From contig CANTFG010000295.1 in assembly GCA_947652605.1 (NCBI GenBank), forward strand, positions 1-64,000: DNA of 64,000 nucleotides, written 5' to 3'. This DNA is from Elmis aenea. Its lineage: Eukaryota; Arthropoda; Insecta; Coleoptera; Elmidae. The position numbers and the translations under genes are program-made. The notes beneath the pieces are model-generated. The model had not been told where the DNA came from. It was given only the letters and a program-made list of their open reading frames with translations, and did no database searches. The first letter of the stretch is position 1; each line of letters opens with the position of its first letter. Positions 38,690 to 52,904 of this stretch are shown one piece after another.

Positions 38690-40574
38690 ATTAACTAAAG
38701 CACGGTATTTTTAGGAAATTATTAAAAATTAAAACCAGCTCATTGAAAGACATATGCAAAACAATTGTATTCATGTAAAAAAGCGATGGATAAACTGTTC
38801 CTGTGATATACAAATCAATAATTAAAATTGTTTAGAAATAGTCGCTCAAGGAACATATGTATTAACTAAAGCACGGTATTTTTAGGAAATTATTAAAAAT
38901 TAAAACCCGCTCATTGAAAGACATATGCAAAACAATTGTATTCATGTAAAGAGGCGATGGATAAACTGTTCCTGTGATATACAAATCAATAATTAAAATT
39001 GTTTAGAAATAGTCGCTCAAGGAACATATGTATGTATTAACTAAAGCACGGTATTTTTAGGAAATTATTAAAAATTAAAACCAGCTCATTGAAAGACATA
39101 TGCAAAACAATTGTATTCATGTAAAGAGGCGATGGATAAACTGTTCCTGTGATATACAAATCAATAATTAAAATTGTTTTGAAATAGTCGCTCAAGGAAC
39201 ACATGTATTAACTAAAGCACGGCATTTTTAGGAAATTATTAAAAATTAAAACCAGCTCATTGAAAGACATATGCAAAACAATTGTATTCATGTAAAGAGG
39301 CGATGGATAAACTGTTCCTGTGATATACAAATCAATAATTAAAATTGTTTCGAAATAGTCGCTCAAGAAACATATGTATTAACTAAAGCACGGTATTTTT
39401 AGGAAATTATTAAAAATTAAAACCAGCTCATTGAAAGACATATGCAAAACAATTGTATTCATGTAAAGAGGCGATGGATAAACTGTTTCTGTGATATACA
39501 AATCAATAATTAAAATTGTTTCGAAATAGTCGCTCAAGGAACATATGTATTAACTAAAGCACGGTATTTTTAGGAAATTATTAAAAATTTAAACCAGCTC
39601 ATTAAAAGACATATGCAAAACAATTGTATTCATGTAAAGAGGCGATGGATAAACTGTTCCTGTGATATACAAATCAATAATTAAAATTGTTTAGAAATAG
39701 TCGCTCAAGGAACATATGTATTAACTAAAGCACGGTATTTTTAGGAAATTATTAAAAATTAAAACCAGCTCATTGAAAGACATATGCAAAACAATTGTAT
39801 TCATGTAAAGAGGCGATGGATAAACTGTTCCTGTGATATACAAATCAATAATTAAAATTGTGTAGAAATAGTCGCTCAAGGAACATATGTATTAACTAAA
39901 GCACGGTATTTTTAGGAAATTATTAAAAATTAAAACCAGCTCATTGAAAGACATATGCAAAACAATTGTATTCATGTAAAGAGGCGATGGATAAACTGTT
40001 CCTGTGATATGCAAATCAATAATTAAAATTGTTTCGAAATAGTCGCTCAAGGAACACATGTATTAACTAAAGCACGGCATTTTTAGGAAATTATTAAAAA
40101 TTAAAACCAGCTCATTGAAAGACATATGCAAAACAATTGTATTCATGTAAAGAGGCGATGGATAAACTGTTCCTGTGATAAACAAATCAATAATTAAAAT
40201 TGTTTCGAAATAGTCGCTCCAGGAACACATGTATTAACTAAAGCACGGTATTTTTAGGAAATTATTAAAAATTAAAACCAGCTCATTGAAAGACATATGC
40301 AAAACAATTGTATTCATGTAAAGAGGCGATGGATAAACTGTTTCTGTGATATGCAAATCAATAATTAAAATTGTTTCGAAATAGTCGCTCAAGGAACATA
40401 TGTATTAACTAAAGCACGGTATTTTTAGGAAATTATTAAAAATTTAAACCAGCTCATTAAAAGACATATGCAAAACAATTGTATTCATGTAAAGTGGCGA
40501 TGGATAAACTGTTTCTGTGATATACAAATCAATAATTAAAATTGTTTCGAAATAGTCGCTCAAGGAACATATGT
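37831..40574. repeat. 16-monomer block copied to 43144-45887 (31-monomer spacing)
   Basis: Sixteen monomers match 43144-45887 at a constant offset of 5,313 = 31 x 171 + 12. The block includes the 5-monomer duplication, the two four-base insertions, the half-B monomer (TTTAAACC, CATTAAAAG with GAGGCG), GTGTAGA, and the rare CGCTCCAGG change near 40216 and 45529. Private changes here are GATATGCAAATC near 40009 and 40352 and GATAAACAAATC near 40179. The other copy has CTGTAATATAC near 45146. Confidence 0.83.
38002..39377. repeat. Local 5-monomer duplication (859-bp period)
   Basis: The run CCCGCTC with four-base insertion, GTTTTGAAAT/ACACATG, CGGCTATTTT or CGGCATTTTT with CAAGAAAC, TTAGA, GAAGCG occurs twice with starts at 38002 and 38861, an offset of 859 = 5 x 171 + 4. 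In the second copy the CGGCTATTTT change is absent. The GAAGCG unit near 38775 has TGTAAAAAAGCG, an early example of the A-run form common in domain III. The whole duplication recurs at 43315-44690, so it predates the 31-monomer copy event. Confidence 0.8.
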
Positions 40575-43143
40575 ATTAACTAAAGCACGGTATTTTTAGG
40601 AAATTATTAAAAATTAAAACCAGCTCATTGAAAGACATATGCAAAACAATTGTATTCATGTAAAGAGGCGATGGATAAACTGTTCCTGTGATATACAAAT
40701 CAATAATTAAAATTGTTTCGAAATAGTCGCTGAAGGAACACATGTATTAACTAAAGCACGGCATTTTTAGGAAATTATTAAAAATTAAAACCAGCTCATT
40801 GAAAGACATATGCAAAACAATTGTATTCATGTAAAGAGGCGATGGATAAACTGTTCCTGTGATATACAAATCAATAATTAAAATTGTTTAGAAATAGTCG
40901 CTCAAGGAACATATGTATTAACTAAAGCACGGTATTTTTAGGAAATTATTAAAAATTAAAACCAGCTCATTGAAAGACATATGCAAAACAATTGTATTCA
41001 TGTAAAGAGGCGATGGATAAACTGTTCCTGTGATATACAAATCAATAATTAAAATTGTTTAGAAATAGTCGCTCAAGGAACATATGTATTAACTAAAGCA
41101 CGGTATTTTTAGGAAATTATTAAAAATTAAAACCAGCTCATTGAAAGACATATGCAAAACAATTGTATTCATGTAAAGAAGCGATGGATAAATTGTTCCT
41201 GTGATATACAAATCAATAATTAAAATTGTTTAGAAATAGTCGCTCAAGGAACATATGTATTAACTAAAGCACGGTATTTTTAGGAAATTATTAAAAATTA
41301 AAACCCGCTCATTGAAAGACATATGCAAAACAATTGTATTCATGTAAAGAGGCGATGGATAAACTGTTCCTGTGATATACAAATCAATAATTAAAATTGT
41401 TTCGAAATAGTCGCTCAAGGAACATATGTATGTATTAACTAAAGCACGGTATTTTTAGGAAATTATTAAAAATTAAAACCAGCTCATTGAAAGACATATG
41501 CAAAACAATTGTATTCATGTAAAGAGGCGATGGATAAACTGTTCCTGTGATATACAAATCAATAATTAAAATTGTTTCGAAATAGTCGCTCAAGGAACAC
41601 ATGTATTAACTAAAGCACGGTATTTTTAGGAAATTATTAAAAATTAAAACCAACTCATTGAAAGACATATGCAAAACAATTGTATTCATGTAAAGAGGCG
41701 ATGGATAAACTGTTTCTGTGATATACAAATCAATAATTAAAATTGTTTCGAAATAGTCGCTCAAGGAACATATGTATTAACTAAAGCACGGTATTTTTAG
41801 GAAATTATTAAAAATTTAAACCAGCTCATTAAAAGACATATGCAAAACAATTGTATTCATGTAAAGTGGCGATGGATAAACTGTTTCTGTGATATACAAA
41901 TCAATAATTAAAATTGTTTCGAAATAGTCGCTCAAGGAACATATGTATTAACTAAAGCACGGTATTTTTAGGAAATTATTAAAAATTAAAACCAGCTCAT
42001 TGAAAGACATATGCAAAACAATTGTATTTATGTAAAGAGGCGATGGATAAACTGTTCCTGTGATATACAAATCAATAATTAAAATTGTTTCGAAATAGTC
42101 GCTCAAGGAACACATGTATTAACTAAAGCACGGCATTTTTAGGAAATTATTAAAAATTAAAACCAGCTCATTGAAAGACATATGCAAAACAATTGTATTC
42201 ATGTAAAGAGGCGATGGATAAACTGTTCCTGTGATATACAAATCAATAATTAAAATTGTTTAGAAATAGTCGCTCAAGGAACATATGTATTAACTAAAGC
42301 ACGGTATTTTTAGGAAATTATTAAAAATTAAAACCAGCTCATTGAAAGACATATGCAAAACAATTGTATTCATGTAAAGAGGCGATGGATAAACTGTTTC
42401 TGTGATATACAAATCAATAATTGAAATTGTTTCGAAATAGTCGCTCAAGGAACATATGTATTAACTAAAGCACGGTATTTTTAGGAAATTATTAAAAATT
42501 AAAACCAGCTCATTGAAAGACATATGCAAAACAATTGTATTCATGTAAAGAGGCGATGGATAAACTGTTCCTGTGATATACAAATCAATAATTAAAATTG
42601 TTTAGAAATAGTCGCTCAAGGAACATATGTATTAACTAAAACACGGTATTTTTAGGAAATTATTAAAAATTAAAACCAGCTCATTGAAAGACATATGCAA
42701 AACAATTGTATTCATGTAAAGAGGCGATGGATAAACTGTTTCTGTGATATACAAATCAATAATTGAAATTGTTTCGAAATAGTCGCTCAAGGAACATATG
42801 TATTAACTAAAGCACGGTATTTTTAGGAAATTATTAAAAATTAAAACCAGCTCATTGAAAGACATATGCAAAACAATTGTATTCATGTAAAGAGGCGATG
42901 GATAAACTGTTCCTGTGATATACAAATCAATAATTAAAATTGTTTAGAAATAGTCGCTCAAGGAACATATGTATTAACTAAAGCACGGTATTTTTAGGAA
43001 ATTATTAAAAATTAAAACCAGCTCATTGAAAGACATATGCAAAACAATTGTATTCATGTAAAGAAGCGATGGATAAATTGTTCCTGTGATATACAAATCA
43101 ATAATTAAAATTGTTTAGAAATAGTCGCTCAAGGAACATATGT
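40575..43143. repeat. Domain II segment between the 31-mer copies
   Basis: About fifteen monomers separate the two copies. They include CGCTGAAGG (a C to G change) near 40730, a GAAGCG/AAATTG monomer near 41178, a CCCGCTC monomer near 41303 with TTCGA and the four-base insertion (ending 41433), an A-B pair near 41603/41774, and TTTATG near 42029. Two TGAAATTG monomers (near 42422 and 42763) are two units apart, a local two-monomer duplication. AAAACACGG replaces AAAGCACGG near 42640. Confidence 0.7.
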
Positions 43144-45887
43144 ATTAACTAAAGCACGGTATTTTTAGGAAATTATTAAAAATTAAAACCAGCTCATTGA
43201 AAGACATATGCAAAACAATTGTATTCATGTAAAGAAGCGATGGATAAACTGTTCCTGTGATATACAAATCAATAATTAAAATTGTTTAGAAATAGTCGCT
43301 CAAGGAACATATGTATTAACTAAAGCACGGTATTTTTAGGAAATTATTAAAAATTAAAACCCGCTCATTGAAAGACATATGCAAAACAATTGTATTCATG
43401 TAAAGAGGCGATGGATAAACTGTTCCTGTGATATACAAATCAATAATTAAAATTGTTTAGAAATAGTCGCTCAAGGAACATATGTATGTATTAACTAAAG
43501 CACGGTATTTTTAGGAAATTATTAAAAATTAAAACCAGCTCATTGAAAGACATATGCAAAACAATTGTATTCATGTAAAGAGGCGATGGATAAACTGTTC
43601 CTGTGATATACAAATCAATAATTAAAATTGTTTTGAAATAGTCGCTCAAGGAACACATGTATTAACTAAAGCACGGCTATTTTAGGAAATTATTAAAAAT
43701 TAAAACCAGCTCATTGAAAGACATATGCAAAACAATTGTATTCATGTAAAGAGGCGATGGATAAACTGTTCCTGTGATATACAAATCAATAATTAAAATT
43801 GTTTCGAAATAGTCGCTCAAGAAACATATGTATTAACTAAAGCACGGTATTTTTAGGAAATTATTAAAAATTAAAACCAGCTCATTGAAAGACATATGCA
43901 AAACAATTGTATTCATGTAAAGAGGCGATGGATAAACTGTTCCTGTGATATACAAATCAATAATTAAAATTGTTTAGAAATAGTCGCTCAAGGAACATAT
44001 GTATTAACTAAAGCACGGTATTTTTAGGAAATTATTAAAAATTAAAACCAGCTCATTGAAAGACATATGCAAAACAATTGTATTCATGTAAAGAAGCGAT
44101 GGATAAACTGTTCCTGTGATATACAAATCAATAATTAAAATTGTTTAGAAATAGTCGCTCAAGGAACATATGTATTAACTAAAGCACGGTATTTTTAGGA
44201 AATTATTAAAAATTAAAACCCGCTCATTGAAAGACATATGCAAAACAATTGTATTCATGTAAAGAGGCGATGGATAAACTGTTCCTGTGATATACAAATC
44301 AATAATTAAAATTGTTTAGAAATAGTCGCTCAAGGAACATATGTATGTATTAACTAAAGCACGGTATTTTTAGGAAATTATTAAAAATTAAAACCAGCTC
44401 ATTGAAAGACATATGCAAAACAATTGTATTCATGTAAAGAGGCGATGGATAAACTGTTCCTGTGATATACAAATCAATAATTAAAATTGTTTTGAAATAG
44501 TCGCTCAAGGAACACATGTATTAACTAAAGCACGGCATTTTTAGGAAATTATTAAAAATTAAAACCAGCTCATTGAAAGACATATGCAAAACAATTGTAT
44601 TCATGTAAAGAGGCGATGGATAAACTGTTCCTGTGATATACAAATCAATAATTAAAATTGTTTCGAAATAGTCGCTCAAGAAACATATGTATTAACTAAA
44701 GCACGGTATTTTTAGGAAATTATTAAAAATTAAAACCAGCTCATTGAAAGACATATGCAAAACAATTGTATTCATGTAAAGAAGCGATGGATAAACTGTT
44801 TCTGTGATATACAAATCAATAATTAAAATTGTTTCGAAATAGTCGCTCAAGGAACATATGTATTAACTAAAGCACGGTATTTTTAGGAAATTATTAAAAA
44901 TTTAAACCAGCTCATTAAAAGACATATGCAAAACAATTGTATTCATGTAAAGAGGCGATGGATAAACTGTTCCTGTGATATACAAATCAATAATTAAAAT
45001 TGTTTAGAAATAGTCGCTCAAGGAACATATGTATTAACTAAAGCACGGTATTTTTAGGAAATTATTAAAAATTAAAACCAGCTCATTGAAAGACATATGC
45101 AAAACAATTGTATTCATGTAAAGAGGCGATGGATAAACTGTTCCTGTAATATACAAATCAATAATTAAAATTGTGTAGAAATAGTCGCTCAAGGAACATA
45201 TGTATTAACTAAAGCACGGTATTTTTAGGAAATTATTAAAAATTAAAACCAGCTCATTGAAAGACATATGCAAAACAATTGTATTCATGTAAAGAGGCGA
45301 TGGATAAACTGTTCCTGTGATATACAAATCAATAATTAAAATTGTTTCGAAATAGTCGCTCAAGGAACACATGTATTAACTAAAGCACGGCATTTTTAGG
45401 AAATTATTAAAAATTAAAACCAGCTCATTGAAAGACATATGCAAAACAATTGTATTCATGTAAAGAGGCGATGGATAAACTGTTCCTGTGATATACAAAT
45501 CAATAATTAAAATTGTTTCGAAATAGTCGCTCCAGGAACACATGTATTAACTAAAGCACGGTATTTTTAGGAAATTATTAAAAATTAAAACCAGCTCATT
45601 AAAAGACATATGCAAAACAATTGTATTCATGTAAAGTGGCGATGGATAAACTGTTTCTGTGATATACAAATCAATAATTAAAATTGTTTCGAAATAGTCG
45701 CTCAAGGAACATATGTATTAACTAAAGCACGGTATTTTTAGGAAATTATTAAAAATTTAAACCAGCTCATTAAAAGACATATGCAAAACAATTGTATTCA
45801 TGTAAAGTGGCGATGGATAAACTGTTTCTGTGATATACAAATCAATAATTAAAATTGTTTCGAAATAGTCGCTCAAGGAACATATGT

Positions 45888-46573
45888 ATTAACTAAAGCA
45901 CGGTATTTTTAGGAAATTATTAAAAATTAAAACCAGCTCATTGAAAGACATATGCAAAACAATTGTATTCATGTAAAGAGGCGATGGATAAACTGTTCCT
46001 GTGATATACAAATCAATAATTAAAATTGTTTCGAAATAGTCGCTCAAGGAACATATGTATTAACTAAAGCACGGTATTTTTAGGAAATTATTAAAAATTA
46101 AAACCAGCTCATTAAAAGACATATGCAAAACAATTGTATTCATGTAAAGAGGCGATGGATAAACTGTTCCTGTGATATACAAATCAATAATTAAAATTGT
46201 TTCGAAATAGTCGCTCAAGGAACATATGTATTAACTAAAGCACGGTATTTTTAGGAAATTATTAAAAATTAAAACCAGCTCATTGAAAGACATATGCAAA
46301 ACAATTGTATTCATGTAAAGAGGCGATGGATAAACTGTTCCTGTGATATACAAATCAATAATTAAAATTGTTTCGAAATAGTCGCTCAAGGAACACATGT
46401 ATTAACTAAAGCACGGCATTTTTAGGAAATTATTAAAAATTAAAACCAGCTCATTGAAAGACATATGCAAAACAATTGTATTCATGTAAAGAGGCGATGG
46501 ATAAACTGTTCCTGTGGTATACAAATCAATAATTGAAATTGTTTCGAAATAGTCGCTCAAGGAACATATATGT
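45888..46573. repeat. Transitional monomers between domains II and III
   Basis: About four low-information monomers (TTCGA, one with CATTAAAAG but GAGGCG, one ACACATG, one CGGCATT with TGTGGTATAC and TGAAATTG) end in a two-base junction insertion (CATATATGTATT, ending 46573). No domain I or domain II markers appear after this point apart from generic A-B, GTGTAGA and CGGCATT types, and domain III markers begin in the following units. Confidence 0.6.
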
Positions 46574-46915
46574 ATTAACTAAAGCACGGTATTTTTAGGA
46601 AATTATTAAAAATTAAAACCAGCTCATTGAAAGACATATGCAAAACAATTGTATTCATGTAAAGAGGCGATGAATAAACTGTTCCTGTGATATATAAATC
46701 AATAATTAAAATTGTTTCGAAATAGTCGCTCAAGGAACACATGTATTAACTAAAGCACGGCATTTTTAGGAAATTATTAAAAATTAAAACCAGCTCATTG
46801 AAAGACATATGCAAAACAATTGTATTCATGTAAAGAGGCGATGGATAAACTGTTCCTGTGATATACAAATCAATAATTAAAATTGTTTAGAAATAGTCGC
46901 TCAAGGAACATATGT

Positions 46916-47770
46916 ATTAACTAAAGCACGGTATTTTTAGGAAATTATTAAAAATTAAAACCAGCCCATTGAAAGACATACGCAAAACAATTGTATTCAT
47001 GTAAAGAGGCGATGGATAAACTGTTTCTGTGATATACAAATCAATAATTAAAATTGTTTCGAAATAGTCGCTCAAGGAACATATGTATTAACTAAAGCAC
47101 GGTATTTTTAGGAAATTATTAAAAATTAAAACCAGCTCATTGAAAGACATATGCAAAACAATTGTATTCATGTAAAGAGGCGATGGATAAACTGTTCCTG
47201 TGATATACAAATCAATAATTGAAATTGTTTCGAAATAGTCGCTCAAGAAACATATGTATTAACTAAAGCACGGTATTTTTAGGAAACTATTAAAAATTAA
47301 AACCAGCTCTTTGAAAGACATATGCAAAACAATTGTATTCATGTAAAGAGGCGATGGATAAACTGTTATTGTGATATACAAATCAATAATTAAAATTGTT
47401 TAGAAATAGTCGCTCAAGGAACATATGTATTAACTAAAGCACGGTATTTTTAGGAAATTATTAAAAATTAAAACCAGCTCATTGAAAGACATATGCAAAA
47501 CAATTGTATTCATGTAAAGAGGCGATGGATAAACTGTTCCTGTGATATACAAATCAATAATTAAAATTGTTTAGAAATAGTCGCTCAAGGAACATATGTA
47601 TTAACTAAAGCACGGTATATTTAGGAAATTATTAAAAATTAAAACCAGCTCATTGAAAGACATATGCAAAACAATTGTATTCATGTAAAAAAGCGATGGA
47701 TAAACTGTTCCTGTGATATACAAATCAATAATTAAAATTGTTTAGAAATAGTCGCTCAAGGAACACATGT
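46916..47770. repeat. 5-monomer block repeated at 47946-48800 (6-monomer period)
   Basis: The order CCCATTG/CATACGC, TGAAATTG/CAAGAAAC, AAACTATT/CTCTTTG, TTAGA, TATATTTAGG with TGTAAAAAAGCG recurs at an offset of 1,030 (6 x 171 + 4, the extra four being the junction insertion ending 47945). The first copy has CTGTTATTGTG near 47365. The second has TAGAAAATT and CCTCTGATAT. A single CGGCATT monomer with the insertion joins the two copies. Confidence 0.82.
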
Positions 47771-47945
47771 ATTAACTAAAGCACGGCATTTTTAGGAAAT
47801 TATTAAAAATTAAAACCAGCTCATTGAAAGACATATGCAAAACAATTGTATTCATGTAAAGAGGCGATGGATAAACTGTTCCTGTGATATACAAATCAAT
47901 AATTAAAATTGTTTAGAAATAGTCGCTCAAGGAACATATGTATGT

Positions 47946-49313
47946 ATTAACTAAAGCACGGTATTTTTAGGAAATTATTAAAAATTAAAACCAGCCCATT
48001 GAAAGACATACGCAAAACAATTGTATTCATGTAAAGAGGCGATGGATAAACTGTTTCTGTGATATACAAATCAATAATTAAAATTGTTTCGAAATAGTCG
48101 CTCAAGGAACATATGTATTAACTAAAGCACGGTATTTTTAGGAAATTATTAAAAATTAAAACCAGCTCATTGAAAGACATATGCAAAACAATTGTATTCA
48201 TGTAAAGAGGCGATGGATAAACTGTTCCTGTGATATACAAATCAATAATTGAAATTGTTTCGAAATAGTCGCTCAAGAAACATATGTATTAACTAAAGCA
48301 CGGTATTTTTAGGAAACTATTAAAAATTAAAACCAGCTCTTTGAAAGACATATGCAAAACAATTGTATTCATGTAAAGAGGCGATGGATAAACTGTTCCT
48401 GTGATATACAAATCAATAATTAAAATTGTTTAGAAATAGTCGCTCAAGGAACATATGTATTAACTAAAGCACGGTATTTTTAGAAAATTATTAAAAATTA
48501 AAACCAGCTCATTGAAAGACATATGCAAAACAATTGTATTCATGTAAAGAGGCGATGGATAAACTGTTCCTCTGATATACAAATCAATAATTAAAATTGT
48601 TTAGAAATAGTCGCTCAAGGAACATATGTATTAACTAAAGCACGGTATATTTAGGAAATTATTAAAAATTAAAACCAGCTCATTGAAAGACATATGCAAA
48701 ACAATTGTATTCATGTAAAAAAGCGATGGATAAACTGTTCCTGTGATATACAAATCAATAATTAAAATTGTTTAGAAATAGTCGCTCAAGGAACATATGT
48801 ATTAACTAAAGCACGGTATTTTTAGGAAATTATTAAAAATTAAAACCAGCTCATTGAAAGACATATGCAAAACAATTGTATTCATGTAAAGAAGCGATGG
48901 ATAAATTGTTCCTGTGATATACAAATCAATAATTAAAATTGTTTAGAAATAGTCGCTCAAGGAACATATGTATTAACTAAAGCACGGTATTTTTAGGAAA
49001 TTATTAAAAATTAAAACCAGCTCATTGAAAGACATATGCAAAACAATTGTATTCATGTAAAGAGGCGATGGATAAACTGTTTCTGTAATATACAAATCAA
49101 TAATTAAAATTGTTTCGAAATAGTCGCTCAAGGAACATATGTATTAACTAAAGCACGGTATTTTTAGGAAATTATTAAAAATTTAAACCAGCTCATTAAA
49201 AGACATATGCAAAACAATTGTATTCATGTAAAGTGGCGATGGATAAACTGTTTCTGTGATATACAAATCAATAATTAAAATTGTTTCGAAATAGTCGCTC
49301 AAGGAACATATGT
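47946..49313. repeat. 8-monomer block repeated at 50682-52049 (exact 16-monomer period)
   Basis: Eight monomers recur at an offset of exactly 2,736 = 16 x 171: CCCATTG, TGAAATTG/CAAGAAAC, AAACTATT/CTCTTTG, TAGAAAATT, TATATTTAGG/A-run, GAAGCG/AAATTG, A-like with CTGTAATATAC, and B. After B the first copy continues ACACATG, CGGCATT, TGAAATTG, GTGTAGA, CATTGTAAG. The second inserts one extra TTCGA monomer at 52050 before the same series. Private changes in the second copy are AAACTAATAAAA, TATATTTAGG in the A-like unit and AAACTATT in B. Confidence 0.84.
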
Positions 49314-52300
49314 ATTAACTAAAGCACGGTATTTTTAGGAAATTATTAAAAATTAAAACCAGCTCATTGAAAGACATATGCAAAACAATTGTATTCATGT
49401 AAAGAGGCGATGGACAAACTGTTCCTGTGATATACAAATCAATAATTAAAATTGTTTCGAAATAGTCGCTCAAGGAACACATGTATTAACTAAAGCACGG
49501 CATTTTTAGGAAATCATTAAAAATTAAAACCAGCTCATTGAAAGACATATGCAAAACAATTGTATTCATGTAAAGAGGCGATGGATAAACTGTTCCTGTG
49601 ATATACAAATCAATAATTAAAATTGTTTAGAAATAGTCGCTCAAGGAACATATGTATTAACTAAAGCACGGTATTTTTAGGAAATTATTAAAAATTAAAA
49701 CCAGCTCATTGAAAGACATATGCAAAACAATTGTATTCATGTAAAGAGGCGATGGATAAACTGTTTCTGTGATATACAAATCAATAATTGAAATTGTTTC
49801 GAAATAGTCGCTCAAGGAACATATGTATTAACTAAAGCACGGTATTTTTAGGAAATTATTAAAAATTAAAACCAGCTCATTGAAAGACATATGCAAAACA
49901 ATTGTATTCATGTAAAGAGGCGATGGATAAACTGTTCCTGTGATATACAAATCAATAATTAAAATTGTGTAGAAATAGTCGCTCAAGGAACATATGTATT
50001 AACTAAAGCACGGTATTTTTAGGAAATTATTAAAAATTAAAACCAGCTCATTGTAAGACATATGCAAAACAATTGTATTCATGTAAAGAGGCGATGGATA
50101 AACTGTTTCTGTGATATACAAATCAATAATTAAAATTGTTTCGAAATAGTCGCTCAAGAAACATATGTATTAACTAAAGCACGGTATTTTTAGGAAATTA
50201 TTAAAAATTAAAACCAGCTCATTGAAAGACATATGCAAAACAATTGTATTCATGTAAAGAGGCGATGGATAAACTGTTCCTGTGATATACAAATCAATAA
50301 TTAAAATTGTTTAGAAATAGTCGCTCAAGGAACATATGTATTAACTAAAGCACGGTATTTTTAGGAAATTATTAAAAATTAAAACCAGCTCATTGAAAGA
50401 CATATGCAAAACAATTGTATTCATGTAAAGAGGCGATGGATAAACTGTTCCTGTGATATATAAATCAATAATTAAAATTGTTTCGAAATAGTCGCTCAAG
50501 GAACACATGTATTAACTAAAGCACGGCATTTTTAGGAAATTATTAAAAATTAAAACCAGCTCATTGAAAGACATATGCAAAACAATTGTATTCATGTAAA
50601 GAGGCGATGGATAAACTGTTCCTGTGATATACAAATCAATAATTAAAATTGTTTAGAAATAGTCGCTCAAGGAACATATGTATTAACTAAAGCACGGTAT
50701 TTTTAGGAAATTATTAAAAATTAAAACCAGCCCATTGAAAGACATACGCAAAACAATTGTATTCATGTAAAGAGGCGATGGATAAACTGTTTCTGTGATA
50801 TACAAATCAATAATTAAAATTGTTTCGAAATAGTCGCTCAAGGAACATATGTATTAACTAAAGCACGGTATTTTTAGGAAATTATTAAAAATTAAAACCA
50901 GCTCATTGAAAGACATATGCAAAACAATTGTATTCATGTAAAGAGGCGATGGATAAACTGTTCCTGTGATATACAAATCAATAATTGAAATTGTTTCGAA
51001 ATAGTCGCTCAAGAAACATATGTATTAACTAAAGCACGGTATTTTTAGGAAACTAATAAAAATTAAAACCAGCTCTTTGAAAGACATATGCAAAACAATT
51101 GTATTCATGTAAAGAGGCGATGGATAAACTGTTCCTGTGATATACAAATCAATAATTAAAATTGTTTAGAAATAGTCGCTCAAGGAACATATGTATTAAC
51201 TAAAGCACGGTATTTTTAGAAAATTATTAAAAATTAAAACCAGCTCATTGAAAGACATATGCAAAACAATTGTATTCATGTAAAGAGGCGATGGATAAAC
51301 TGTTCCTGTGATATACAAATCAATAATTAAAATTGTTTAGAAATAGTCGCTCAAGGAACATATGTATTAACTAAAGCACGGTATATTTAGGAAATTATTA
51401 AAAATTAAAACCAGCTCATTGAAAGACATATGCAAAACAATTGTATTCATGTAAAAAAGCGATGGATAAACTGTTCCTGTGATATACAAATCAATAATTA
51501 AAATTGTTTAGAAATAGTCGCTCAAGGAACATATGTATTAACTAAAGCACGGTATTTTTAGGAAATTATTAAAAATTAAAACCAGCTCATTGAAAGACAT
51601 ATGCAAAACAATTGTATTCATGTAAAGAAGCGATGGATAAATTGTTCCTGTGATATACAAATCAATAATTAAAATTGTTTAGAAATAGTCGCTCAAGGAA
51701 CATATGTATTAACTAAAGCACGGTATATTTAGGAAATTATTAAAAATTAAAACCAGCTCATTGAAAGACATATGCAAAACAATTGTATTCATGTAAAGAG
51801 GCGATGGATAAACTGTTTCTGTAATATACAAATCAATAATTAAAATTGTTTCGAAATAGTCGCTCAAGGAACATATGTATTAACTAAAGCACGGTATTTT
51901 TAGGAAACTATTAAAAATTTAAACCAGCTCATTAAAAGACATATGCAAAACAATTGTATTCATGTAAAGTGGCGATGGATAAACTGTTTCTGTGATATAC
52001 AAATCAATAATTAAAATTGTTTCGAAATAGTCGCTCAAGGAACATATGTATTAACTAAAGCACGGTATTTTTAGGAAATTATTAAAAATTAAAACCAGCT
52101 CATTGAAAGACATATGCAAAACAATTGTATTCATGTAAAGAGGCGATGGATAAACTGTTTCTGTGATATACAAATCAATAATTAAAATTGTTTCGAAATA
52201 GTCGCTCAAGGAACATATGTATTAACTAAAGCACGGTATTTTTAGGAAATTATTAAAAATTAAAACCAGCTCATTGAAAGACATATGCAAAACAATTGTA

Positions 52301-52904
52301 TTCATGTAAAGAGGCGATGGATAAACTGTTCCTGTGATATACAAATCAATAATTAAAATTGTTTCGAAATAGTCGCTCAAGGAACACATGTATTAACTAA
52401 AGCACGGCATTTTTAGGAAATTATTAAAAATTAAAACCAGCTCATTGAAAGACATATGCAAAACAATTGTATTCATGTAAAGAGGCGATGGATAAACTGT
52501 TCCTGTGATATACAAATCAATAATTAAAATTGTTTAGAAATAGTCGCTCAAGGAACATATGTATTAACTAAAGCACGGTATTTTTAGGAAATTATTAAAA
52601 ATTAAAACCAGCTCATTGAAAGACATATGCAAAACAATTGTATTCATGTAAAGAAGCGATGGATAAACTGTTTCTGTGATATACAAATCAATAATTGAAA
52701 TTGTTTCGAAATAGTCGCTCAAGGAACATATGTATTAACTAAAGCACGGTATTTTTAGGAAATTATTAAAAATTAAAACCAGCTCATTGAAAGACATATG
52801 CAAAACAATTGTATTCATGTAAAGAGGCGATGGATAAACTGTTCCTGTGATATACAAATCAATAATTAAAATTGTGTAGAAATAGTCGCTCAAGGAACAT
52901 ATGT

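Larger units (their letters stand above)
26531..45887. repeat. Array domain II: CCCGCTC / GTGTAGA haplotype HORs
   Basis: Domain II lacks TAGTAATG and CGATTAGTCG. It is marked by CCCGCTC (near 28800, 31882, 35650, 38047, 38905, 41303, 43361 and 44220), GTGTAGA monomers, CAAGAAAC and the four-base junction insertion that follows each CCCGCTC unit. From about 34.7 kb a sub-lineage appears with GTTTTGAAAT (CpG to TpG in the 143-148 element) and CGGCTATTTT in place of CGGCATTTTT. Spacings between CCCGCTC units are 18, 22, 14, 5, 14, 12 and 5 monomers, so the HOR is irregular, with local small-unit amplification. Confidence 0.8.
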
